Shown: one piece after another, positions 1 through 5,139 of the stretch
Position numbering within the stretch: the first letter of the stretch is position 1
How the letters are laid out: every line of letters begins with the position of its first letter
DNA from: an uncultured Verrucomicrobiota bacterium
GTDB lineage: Bacteria > Verrucomicrobiota > Kiritimatiellia > RFP12 > UBA1067
Assembly: GCA_946615275.1 (NCBI GenBank)
Contig: CAMOHV010000088.1
Location: forward strand, 1 to 6,081
DNA: 6,081 bases
Reading direction: 5' to 3'
Program-made: the position numbers and the translations under genes
The notes under the pieces: generated by a model
Database searches by the model: none
Seen by the model: only the letters and a program-made list of their open reading frames with translations
Told to the model about the DNA's origin: nothing

Positions 1-60
1 CGGAGCCCCATGTGGGGTCAGACCCTATCGCGGAGCCCCATGTGGGGTCAGACCCCATCG
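1..60. repeat. Tandem pair of 30-bp repeats with GGGGTCAGACCCC palindrome
   Basis: Bases 1-30 and 31-60 are direct copies that differ only at position 26 versus 56 (t/c). Each copy contains CCCCA-TG-TGGGG (6-17 and 36-47), which overlaps a second palindrome, GGGGTC-A-GACCCC. The second palindrome is perfect in copy two (44-56) and one base short in copy one. The overlapping stems are mutually exclusive folds. Similar palindromes occur as dispersed REP-like elements in many environmental bacteria; that link is from memory. The pair sits at the window edge, so the array may continue outside. Confidence 0.85.
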
Positions 61-69
61 GCTTCCTCC

Positions 70-128
70 ATTCGCAATTCTCAATTCTCTTCCTAATTCT
101 CAATTCTCCATTCTCAATTCTCAATTCC
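70..128. repeat. Degenerate ATTCTCA heptamer tandem array
   Basis: Seven-base units ATTCTCA or one-base variants lie at 70-76, 77-83, 96-102, 103-109, 110-116 and 117-123. A 12-base irregular unit sits at 84-95 and a partial unit at 124-128. The array lies between the 30-bp repeat pair and a third, partial palindrome copy. No coding frame here is credible. The array is far richer in A and T than the surrounding genes. Confidence 0.8.
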
Positions 129-137
129 CGGCAACAA

Positions 138-160
138 GGGGTCAGACCCTATCGGATTCC
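138..160. repeat. Third, partial copy of the palindromic repeat
   Basis: Bases 138-160 match 44-66 (the end of copy two plus the bases after it) except at two positions. The match shows that the repeat family extends into the flanking ATCGGNTTCC. The CCCCATG half of the 30-bp unit is missing. Together with the first two copies it brackets the heptamer array. Confidence 0.75.
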
Positions 161-171
161 AACCAAACGGC

Positions 172-211
172 AAAACCGCCTAAATCACAGGCAAAGGCCC
201 GAATTTAGGCG
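172..211 (-). terminator. Candidate terminator downstream of the GH109 gene
   Basis: A perfect 9-bp inverted repeat, CGCCTAAAT (177-185) and ATTTAGGCG (203-211), encloses a 17-base loop. Read on the minus strand, the stem is followed by G and then TTTT (172-175). It lies about 100 bases past the stop codon of the GH109 gene. The T-run is short and the loop long, so it could equally be a repeat-element arm. The CTAAAT/ATTTAG arms resemble those of the larger inverted repeat at 2595-2631. Confidence 0.35.
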
Positions 212-239
212 TATATGCGTATAAGGGCTTGGATGTCTA

Positions 240-292
240 CAGCGCAAGCATCTGCTTGCGGCGCGGAAGCGCCTGGCATCATTCAGCGCAAG
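240..292. repeat. Two adjacent hairpins, REP-like element
   Basis: Stem one is CGCAAGCA (243-250) with TGCTTGCG (253-260). Stem two is GGCGC (260-264) with GCGCC (269-273) around a GGAA loop. The nine bases CAGCGCAAG occur at 240-248 and again at 284-292, flanking the hairpins. On the minus strand the structures lie 37-70 bases beyond the GH109 stop. No T-run follows directly, so the arrangement looks more like a dispersed palindromic element or a 3'-end stabilising structure than a classical terminator. Confidence 0.6.
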
Positions 293-309
293 TACAGTCT
301 TGGGGCAGC

Positions 310-1728
310 TCAGACGGTCTGCTGCTTGCCCGTCTTGCGGACGACGTCCATGTCAAGGCGCATCTTCTCGAGGTCGATCTCCATGTCCCCGACGGGCTTG
401 CACGTCTTCCATCCCCCGCGCGTGTAGTCCGGGACGTCCTTCGCGGCGGAGCGCTGGCGCACGGACTCCTCGGAGAGCTGGACGATGCAGCTCCAGCTCG
501 CGAGGTCGTACACATCCATGTCCACCGGCAGCCCGTTCTGGAGGCAGTACGTCCACCGGAGGTCCATCAGGAAGTCCATTCCGCCGTGTCCGCCGGACGC
601 GCGCGCTATGTCGCCCGCCTGCTTCCACAGAGGATGGCAGTGCTCCTTCTTGAACGCATCCAGCGACTTGGCGTCCATCCAGTCCTTGGCCTCCGCGCCG
701 AGAGACTTCTCGAAGGCCACGCGCAGCGGATAGGTGGCGGCCACGCCGTCGGTTCCGACGAGCTTGTTCATGCGGCTGTAGGGGTGCGGGCCGGCGCCGT
801 ACTGCTGGAGCATGATCGTCTTGCCCTTCGCGGTGCGGATGAGCGTCGTGTTCATGTCGTTGCACTCGAGCGGCTGCTTCGCGAGGAAGGACTCCTTTCC
901 GTATTTCCTGCGGGCGAAGTCCTGGTAGCCGAAGCCGCGCGAGCCCATCGAGACGAGATGGTCGAAGCGGTCGCCGCGATTGATGTCCATCGCAAGCGCG
1001 ATCGGCCCAAGCCCGTGCGTGGGATACGTCATGCCGGTGTGGCGCTCCTTCGCCTTGAGGCGCCAGGGCATGGACTTGCCGTCGGTGCCGTGCACGATCC
1101 AGCGTCCGTCGTGGATGTATCCGCCCTCGCCGTGGAGGATCTCGCCGAGAAGCCCCTTGCGCGCGAGGTTGAGGAGGAGCATCTCGTCGTTGCCGTAGCA
1201 GCAGTTCTCGAGCATGATGCAGTGGCGGCGCGTGGACTCGCTCGTAGCGACCAGCTCCCATCCCTCGTCCACCGTGCGGCAGCCCGGCACCTCGACGCAA
1301 GTGTGCAGGCCGGACTTCATCGCATACACGCACACCGGCACGTGCCCCGACCAGTCCGTGTTGTTGTGCACCACGTCGCACAGCCCCGACTCGCAGAGCC
1401 GCTTGTACCCCTCCGGGCCCGTAAAGACCTTCGGCTCGCCGAAGCCCTTCTCCTTCATCCACTTCTGCTCCTTGAGCGCCTTCGCCTCCACGAAGTCGCA
1501 GAGCGCGGTAACCTGTATCCCCGGCACCGTGCAGAGGCGGTGCACGGCGTAGCTGCCCCTTCCGCCGATGCCCACTACGCCGACCCTCACCTTCTTGATC
1601 GGCGGCGCCGCGAACCCGCTCATCGATCCGCCGCCAGTCACCTTGAGCGACTGCGCGCCGTCTTCGGCCATCGCCGCCACCATCGCCATCCCCGCTCCGG
1701 CGAGGAAAGCCCTTCTGCTCTGCTCCAT
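310..1728 (-). CDS. Glycoside hydrolase family 109 (alpha-N-acetylgalactosaminidase-like), Tat-exported
   Basis: This 472-residue protein is predicted to be an NAD-dependent glycosidase of the Gfo/Idh/MocA fold. Known GH109 enzymes cleave terminal alpha-N-acetylgalactosamine by transient oxidation at C3, elimination, water addition and re-reduction. A twin-arginine leader (SRRAFLAGAG, residues 4-13) implies folded export with the cofactor bound. The Rossmann motif GVVGIGGRG spans 50-58. VEVPG (145-149) stands where ordinary oxidoreductases have EKP. GH109-type blocks follow: MLENCCY 172-178, YPTHGLGP 235-242, HPLW 365-368, GGHGGMDF 379-386, then DVYDLASWS and PDYTRGGWK. Y235 and H238 match the YPTHG tyrosine and histidine of the Elizabethkingia enzyme, as I recall it. 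The ATG at 1728 is chosen because AAGGAG precedes it by seven bases and the Tat motif follows; the frame stays open to 1833 but without such a signal. Family assignment is strong; substrate is inferred. Confidence 0.88.
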   Translation of the reverse strand: MEQSRRAFLAGAGMAMVAAMAEDGAQSLKVTGGGSMSGFAAPPIKKVRVGVVGIGGRGSYAVHRLCTVPGIQVTALCDFVEAKALKEQKWMKEKGFGEPKVFTGPEGYKRLCESGLCDVVHNNTDWSGHVPVCVYAMKSGLHTCVEVPGCRTVDEGWELVATSESTRRHCIMLENCCYGNDEMLLLNLARKGLLGEILHGEGGYIHDGRWIVHGTDGKSMPWRLKAKERHTGMTYPTHGLGPIALAMDINRGDRFDHLVSMGSRGFGYQDFARRKYGKESFLAKQPLECNDMNTTLIRTAKGKTIMLQQYGAGPHPYSRMNKLVGTDGVAATYPLRVAFEKSLGAEAKDWMDAKSLDAFKKEHCHPLWKQAGDIARASGGHGGMDFLMDLRWTYCLQNGLPVDMDVYDLASWSCIVQLSEESVRQRSAAKDVPDYTRGGWKTCKPVGDMEIDLEKMRLDMDVVRKTGKQQTV

Positions 1729-1735
1729 CTGATTG

Positions 1736-1741
1736 CTCCTT
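1736..1741 (-). promoter_or_regulatory. Strong Shine-Dalgarno site of the GH109 gene
   Basis: AAGGAG on the minus strand lies seven bases before the ATG at 1728. It decides the start in favour of this codon over in-frame upstream codons as far as 1833. Confidence 0.85.
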
Positions 1742-1767
1742 TTTGCTTGTGCGTCTGTTTCTAAACA

Positions 1768-1783
1768 GCGGAAACGCTTCCGC
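1768..1783. promoter_or_regulatory. LacI/GalR-type operator-like palindrome before the GH109 gene
   Basis: GCGGAAACGCTTCCGC is a 16-base palindrome centred on CG, broken by one symmetric pair. It resembles the GAAA-R-CG-Y-TTTC form bound by LacI-family sugar regulators and CcpA. It lies 40-55 bases upstream of the GH109 ATG and between the stop of the preceding remnant and the ribosome binding site. A second palindrome, CTGTTTCTAAACAG (1755-1768), abuts it on the start-codon side. No regulator gene is in the window, so the binding protein is unknown. It could also act as an RNA hairpin. Confidence 0.4.
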
Positions 1784-1787
1784 GAAA

Positions 1788-2256
1788 TCATCTGAACGAG
1801 ATCGTCATGCCCGGCACATAGGAGTGCAGCCACCCCTCCCCGTCGAGCTTGACGTGCCTGTCGCCATTGTAGCGCACCGCCGCGAGCTGGGCGGCGGAAA
1901 GACCTTCATGCCCGCCCTCCGGCAGGAACCTGATGCGCCCCTTCTTCAGGAACTGGTCGGGTCCCGTCACGGAAAGGACGGCCCCGGCGGCCCACGCCGC
2001 CGCCGTATATCAAGGCAGGCGCGACAAGCGTCAGAGGCCCGGCCCCGCCGAGCGTGGCGGGATGGCGAAAATACACGCCCGAAGCGGATGCGGCGGAGTC
2101 CAACGAGAAAGTGCCACCTTGTTCCGTCTCGCCGAACACGATCTTGTCGCCGTCCCAAGGCGGCGCCACGGCGATGGCGGAGAACGTCGCCACAGCAAGC
2201 GCGGCGAAAGTGGAACCACCCCACCCTCTGAGAGATGGATGTCTGTGCATTTTCAC
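1788..2256 (-). pseudogene. Frameshifted short surface protein (PATR/autotransporter-like remnant)
   Basis: The reading frame opens at GTG 2256, six bases after AGGAGG. It encodes a positively charged, then hydrophobic signal peptide (Ala-rich segment ending AIAVA). A short Gly/Ala/Thr-rich stretch follows, with DKIVFGE, TFSLDSAAS and ATLGGAGPLTL, which resembles passenger-associated repeats of autotransporters. Near 1990-2009 the sense passes to a second frame, which gives SVTGPDQFLKKGRIRFLP, then LSAAQLAAVRYNG and the end PGMTISFR at 1788. The second frame is closed upstream by a TGA at 2010-2012, and the first runs on to 1906 without family-like sequence. One extra base or two missing bases in the GGC-rich run would explain this. 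The repaired product would be about 156 residues, probably far shorter than a full passenger protein. A sequencing error cannot be excluded. Family assignment is tentative. Confidence 0.55.
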
Positions 2257-2262
2257 GGGCAA

Positions 2263-2268
2263 CCTCCT
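2263..2268 (-). promoter_or_regulatory. Shine-Dalgarno site of the surface-protein remnant
   Basis: AGGAGG on the minus strand lies six bases before GTG 2256 and twelve before ATG 2250. The spacing favours the GTG start. Confidence 0.7.
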
Positions 2269-2285
2269 TTTAAGAGAATAGGGAA

Positions 2286-2314
2286 ATGTTACCATATCCC
2301 AATCCGCATGGCAA
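2286..2314 (-). promoter_or_regulatory. Sigma70-like promoter for the surface-protein remnant
   Basis: On the minus strand TTGCCA (2314-2309) and TAACAT (2291-2286) are separated by 17 bases. They match the -35 consensus at five of six positions and the -10 consensus at four of six. A start near 2279 would leave a leader of about 20 bases that holds the AGGAGG site. The consistent spacing is the main support. Confidence 0.45.
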
Positions 2315-2332
2315 GCGGGAAAAGCAATGAAA

Positions 2333-2370
2333 CAATCCTAGGGGTGCATGGGTATGCGCCCCAATCCTAG
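2333..2370. repeat. Hairpin flanked by 9-bp direct repeats
   Basis: CAATCCTAG occurs at 2333-2341 and 2362-2370. Between and overlapping these, GGGGTGCAT (2341-2349) pairs with ATGCGCCCC (2354-2362), with one G-U wobble on the plus strand. The structure overlaps the stop codon of the ATPase remnant, so on the minus strand it could act as a weak terminator. The T-content after the stem is low. Confidence 0.5.
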
Positions 2371-2582
2371 AATCTGAACAAGTCATCAAGGACAACCGTA
2401 GACTGCACGTTCTTTGCATAGGCGTTGTCCTTTATCCCGTATGGCGTAACATACGTTACATGCACCGCCTTGCGTGTGCCCGTGGTCTCTTTGAATTCGG
2501 ACTTCGTGTTCCGCATCGACGCATCGTCCTCCCCGGTGATGAGATGTGGATTTAGACAAATAAGCGCCACCAGAAAAGGCAT
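2367..2582 (-). pseudogene. C-terminal remnant of an AAA-family ATPase
   Basis: The open frame ends at TAG 2367. About 50 residues, from roughly EDDASMRN (near 2530) onward, look like the tail of a bacterial AAA-type ATP-binding protein: EFKETTGTRK, then HVTYVTPYGIKDN, and the end VQSTVVLDDLFRF. I recognise this ending from large families of predicted ATPases with a nuclease-like C-terminal domain. Walker A and B motifs and the rest of the ATPase are absent. Upstream residues (LICLNPHL) are encoded by a copy of the TGTCTAAATC repeat, so the ATPase homology stops beside that repeat. ATG 2516 is the only internal start and lacks a convincing ribosome binding site. Remnant status is well supported; the exact family is from memory. 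Confidence 0.55.
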
Positions 2583-2631
2583 TCTCCCGGAAATCTGTCT
2601 AAATCTCGGTTTTCAAACGAGATTTAGACAG
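2549..2631. repeat. Perfect 14-bp inverted repeat plus a third repeat arm
   Basis: CTGTCTAAATCTCG (2595-2608) and CGAGATTTAGACAG (2618-2631) form a perfect stem with a nine-base loop. A further arm, GATTTAGACA, lies at 2549-2558, so the left arm could pair with either partner. No T-run follows on either strand, which argues against a simple terminator. The element sits between two gene remnants. The function is unknown; a REP/MITE-like end or recombination site is possible. Confidence 0.8.
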
Positions 2632-2675
2632 CTCACATGGCATGGGGTCTGGAGGCGTGTCACAGTTTCCAGGCT

Positions 2676-2816
2676 CTACGTTCTCTGCGGGAGGTTTTCA
2701 GCGGATCGTGATCGACATGCCGCCCCGGAATCGTCGGGACGGTTCTTGTCCACGAAGTACTCCGTCGCGCCGCACACGCCCACGCAAAGGGCGATGATGG
2801 CAAATGGCAATCTCAT
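2676..2816 (-). pseudogene. N-terminal remnant of an exported beta-helix-type protein
   Basis: ATG 2816 opens a 46-residue frame. A signal peptide (MRLPFAIIALCVGVCGA) is followed by TEYFVDKNRPDDSG. This start is typical of secreted right-handed beta-helix proteins, which usually continue as DGTSWATA and run for hundreds of residues. Here the family-like sequence stops at DDSG and the rest (AACRSRSAENLPQRT) looks meaningless. In another frame the next codons read GGMSITIR and stop at 2698, which resembles the end of a surface protein (compare PGMTISFR at 1788). I read this as a head-to-tail internal deletion with a frame change. The ribosome binding site is intact, so a short exported peptide could still be made. 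Confidence 0.55.
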
Positions 2817-2823
2817 GACATGT

Positions 2824-2831
2824 CCTCCTTT
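2824..2831 (-). promoter_or_regulatory. Strong Shine-Dalgarno site of the beta-helix remnant
   Basis: AAAGGAGG on the minus strand lies seven bases before ATG 2816. It supports this codon over the in-frame ATG at 2864 and suggests that the 5' end of a formerly expressed gene is preserved. Confidence 0.75.
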
Positions 2832-2905
2832 GAACCGTTCCTCTTGAATCGCGCCGAAACGCAAGAATCATGCAAGTCCGCAACGGCCTGCGCAAACCAG
2901 GGGCG

Positions 2906-4213
2906 TCAGCCGAACATCTCCGTGCGCCAGGGCTCGCGCATGGGCTGCTCGATGAAGCGGTCGGCGGCGGGGTCGTCCACCGCGCGGAGCGTCACGGGGT
3001 CGAAGCGGAAGCCGCGGCCGAGGCGCATGGCGACGATGGCGAGGTTGAAGATCGTGCAGGAGCGGAAGCCGTTCCTCTCGTTGAGGGCGAAGGGCCTGCG
3101 CGTGCGCACGCTCTCCATGAAGTCGGCGAGCTGCTGGGGAGGCTCGGGGAGGCCGGCCACGACCTTCGCGGCGTCGAGGTCCTTCCCGGCGGCGTTCGTC
3201 AGGCGGAACATCTTCGCGCCCTTGGGGGCCTTGTAGATGCAGCCCTTGGGGCCGCGAAGGAAAGGCTCGTCCTTGAGGGACTCGTCGCCGTCGAGGATGA
3301 TCTTCGAGCCGTCCGCGTAGGTGAGGGTGATGCGGTCGAAGGAGCCGACGACCTCGGGGTGCTGCTTCGGGCCCTTGTACTCGATCTTCACGGGCGAGGT
3401 CTCGTCCTTGTCAAGGAGGTACTGCACGGGGTCGAGGTAGTGCTGGCCCATGTCGCCCAGGCCGCCGCCGTCGTAGTCCCAGTAGCCGCGGAACGTGGCG
3501 TGCGTGCGGTAGGGGTAGTAGGGCTTGTACGGCGCGGGGCCGAGCCAGAGGTCGTAGTCGAACGTGGGCGGGATCGGCTCGGGGGCGGCGTTGACGATGC
3601 CGGACCAGCCGAACTTGAGCGTGAAGCCCTGCCCGATGCCGACCACCGCGGTGAGGGGGCCGCCGAGGAGGCCGGCGTCCACCACCTTCTTCACGGGCTT
3701 CACCGTGGTGCCGAAGCCGTAGAAGCCGCCCTGGAAGCGGAACCATGTGTTGAGGCGGAAGACGCGCTTCGTCTCGGCGATCACGTCCACGACGCGCTTG
3801 CCCTCGGCGATCGTGCGCGTCATGGGCTTCTCGCACCAAACGTCCTTGCCGGCCTTGGCGGCCATGACGCTCATGCAACCGTGCCAGTGCGGCGGCGTGC
3901 AGATGTGCACAACGTCCACGTCCGGCATCGCGAGGATGTCGCGGAAGTCCTTGCAAGCGCGGATCGCGCCCCAGCCGGCCTTCGCGGCGCAGGCGATGCC
4001 GTTCTGCACATGCTTCGCGTCGGGGTCGCACAGCGCTACGAGGCGCGAGTCCTTGTAGTTCAGGTGGTTGAACGAGTGCGCTATCTCGCCGAAGCCAAGA
4101 AGCGCGCGCGTTATCTGGTTGGACGGCGCCGTGGCGCCCTTCAAAAGGCGCGCCGGAACGATCGTGAACGCGCCCGCACACGCGGCGCTCTTCAGGAATT
4201 CTCTTCTTTTCAT
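2906..4213 (-). CDS. Gfo/Idh/MocA family oxidoreductase, Tat-exported
   Basis: This 435-residue NAD(P)-dependent sugar oxidoreductase begins with a twin-arginine leader (KRREFLKSAACAGAF, residues 2-16), so it probably acts outside the cytoplasm. The Rossmann domain shows ALLGFGEIAH (37-46), CDPD (62-65) and VVHICTPPHWH (101-111). The catalytic-type motif CEKPM is at 127-131, with the family lysine at 129. The C-terminal domain carries WLGPAP (223-228), GGGLGDMGQHYLD (249-261) and, near the end, AMRLGRGFRFDP and QPMREPW. These are typical of the long exported subgroup common in Verrucomicrobia and Planctomycetes. The frame extends to a TTG at 4246, but ATG 4213 is chosen because it places the Tat motif at the N-terminus. 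The ribosome binding site is weak (AGG, eight bases upstream), in a CAACAA-rich leader. Exact substrate cannot be read from sequence; inositol or a keto-sugar step are possibilities. It is clearly distinct from the GH109 paralogue, which lacks EKP. Confidence 0.88.
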   Translation of the reverse strand: MKRREFLKSAACAGAFTIVPARLLKGATAPSNQITRALLGFGEIAHSFNHLNYKDSRLVALCDPDAKHVQNGIACAAKAGWGAIRACKDFRDILAMPDVDVVHICTPPHWHGCMSVMAAKAGKDVWCEKPMTRTIAEGKRVVDVIAETKRVFRLNTWFRFQGGFYGFGTTVKPVKKVVDAGLLGGPLTAVVGIGQGFTLKFGWSGIVNAAPEPIPPTFDYDLWLGPAPYKPYYPYRTHATFRGYWDYDGGGLGDMGQHYLDPVQYLLDKDETSPVKIEYKGPKQHPEVVGSFDRITLTYADGSKIILDGDESLKDEPFLRGPKGCIYKAPKGAKMFRLTNAAGKDLDAAKVVAGLPEPPQQLADFMESVRTRRPFALNERNGFRSCTIFNLAIVAMRLGRGFRFDPVTLRAVDDPAADRFIEQPMREPWRTEMFG

Positions 4214-4261
4214 CGTTTTTGCCTGTTGTTGGTTGTTTGTTGTCAAATTCTCTTTCGCAAA

Positions 4262-4317
4262 TTGTCCTATTGTCCTATTGTCCTCTTATCCTATTGTCCT
4301 CTTGTCCTATTGTCCTC
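4262..4317. repeat. Seven-copy 8-bp tandem array overlapping the HAD stop codon
   Basis: Seven units of TTGTCCTA or TTGTCCTC run without gaps; the fourth unit (4286-4293) has A for G. On the minus strand the unit is (T/G)AGGACAA. The first three units and the start of the fourth encode the last eight HAD residues and the TAG stop; the rest lies between HAD and the oxidoreductase gene. Because 8 is not a multiple of 3, a change in copy number would alter the HAD C-terminus. Confidence 0.92.
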
Positions 4318-5139
4318 GAATCGCCCCAAGTACGCGGCGACGCCGTCCTCGTCGTTGGATAGCGTCACGAAGTCGGCTGCGGCGAGCACCTCGGGGCAGG
4401 CGTTCGCCATCGCGACGCCCGTGCCGGCGGTCTCTATCATGGTGAGGTCGTTGAGCCCGTCGCCGAAGGCGATGCAGTCCGCGGCGGATAGCCCCATGGC
4501 CTCGGCGAAGCGCGAGAGGGCCGCGCCCTTGTGGGCATTGACGGCGTTGATCTCGATGTTGTTGAAGGTGGAGCTGGAGGCCACCACGCCAGGGAAGCGC
4601 TCCTTCAGGATGGCGGCTATCTCGGCGCGCACGCCGAGGTCGCGCGCGAAGAGCATCACCTTCTGGACGTCGCGCCCCTCCTCCTCGAGATGCACCTTGA
4701 GGTCGGGATACGGCCGGCGCAGCTCGCGGATCATCTTGAGGTAGTGCTCGTCGGGCGCGTAGTCGGCGGCGCGGTCCTGCATGGACTTGGTCATCCGGCC
4801 CCAGTTGTCCTGGTAGCAGTCGTAGATCACGTCGTAGCCGTCGAGGAGGCGCATTATGGCGAGCGCGGTCCCTAGCGGGATCTCCTCCCTCACGAGCGCC
4901 CTGTCCGTCTGGCGGTCGTACACCTGCGCGCCATTGATCGTTATCGCGTACCGGACGAACGGGAGGTCGCGGACGGCCTGCGGCATCCCTCCGAAGAATC
5001 GACCGGTGGTGGGCACGATCTCCGCGCCAGCGGCGGCGGCGCGCGCCAGCGCCTCGGCGTTCGCGGAGGAGAGGTTCTTCCGCGAGTCGAGGAGCGTCCC
5101 GTCAAGATCGAGCGCTATTATGGACGTCGGCTTTGGCAC
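4291..5139 (-). CDS. Cof-type HAD-IIB family sugar-phosphate phosphatase
   Basis: This 282-residue cytoplasmic phosphatase belongs to haloacid dehalogenase subclass IIB. All four motifs are present: DLDGTLLD (11-18) with nucleophile D11 and acid/base D13, TTGR (44-47), K204 in NAHKG, and GDGLNDLTM (226-234), which binds Mg2+. The cap domain lies between motifs II and III, about 85-190. Family members hydrolyse sugar phosphates, phosphorylated cofactors and similar small molecules with broad specificity. The start is GTG at 5139, directly after the TAA of rbsK with no spacer, which implies translational coupling; no strong ribosome binding site is visible. The natural fold probably ends near YLGRF (270-274). 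Residues EDNRTRGQ (275-282) and the stop are encoded by the 8-bp tandem array, starting exactly at codon 275. The pairing with a kinase suggests a role in pentose-phosphate or sugar-phosphate balance. Confidence 0.88.
   Translation of the reverse strand: MPKPTSIIALDLDGTLLDSRKNLSSANAEALARAAAAGAEIVPTTGRFFGGMPQAVRDLPFVRYAITINGAQVYDRQTDRALVREEIPLGTALAIMRLLDGYDVIYDCYQDNWGRMTKSMQDRAADYAPDEHYLKMIRELRRPYPDLKVHLEEEGRDVQKVMLFARDLGVRAEIAAILKERFPGVVASSSTFNNIEINAVNAHKGAALSRFAEAMGLSAADCIAFGDGLNDLTMIETAGTGVAMANACPEVLAAADFVTLSNDEDGVAAYLGRFEDNRTRGQ

Noticed and set aside
70..160. CRISPR array
   Set aside because: Units are 7 bases or two and a half copies of a 30-bp palindrome, with no regular unique spacers and no cas genes.
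12..224. 70-residue plus-strand open frame
   Set aside because: It consists of translated palindrome and heptamer repeats with no ribosome binding site.
229..1764. 511-residue plus-strand open frame
   Set aside because: It is antisense to the GH109 gene, has no family-like motifs and is rich in Arg, His, Ala and Val, as expected from the complement of a high-GC gene.
1729..1833. N-terminal extension of the GH109 gene
   Set aside because: The extra 35 codons run through the operator-like palindrome, the ribosome binding site and the end of the upstream remnant, and would bury the Tat motif inside the protein.
2446..2462. GTAAC-rich palindrome as an operator
   Set aside because: It lies inside the conserved coding part of the ATPase tail (VTYVT) and is explained by codon sequence.
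4214..4246. TTG start eleven codons upstream for the oxidoreductase
   Set aside because: The extension (TTNNQQQAKT) is low complexity and moves the twin-arginine motif away from the N-terminus; the purine run before it is too close to the TTG to serve as a ribosome binding site.
2870..4744. 624-residue plus-strand open frame
   Set aside because: It is antisense to the oxidoreductase and part of the HAD gene, crosses the tandem array and shows only low-complexity Ala/Glu/Val/Gly sequence.
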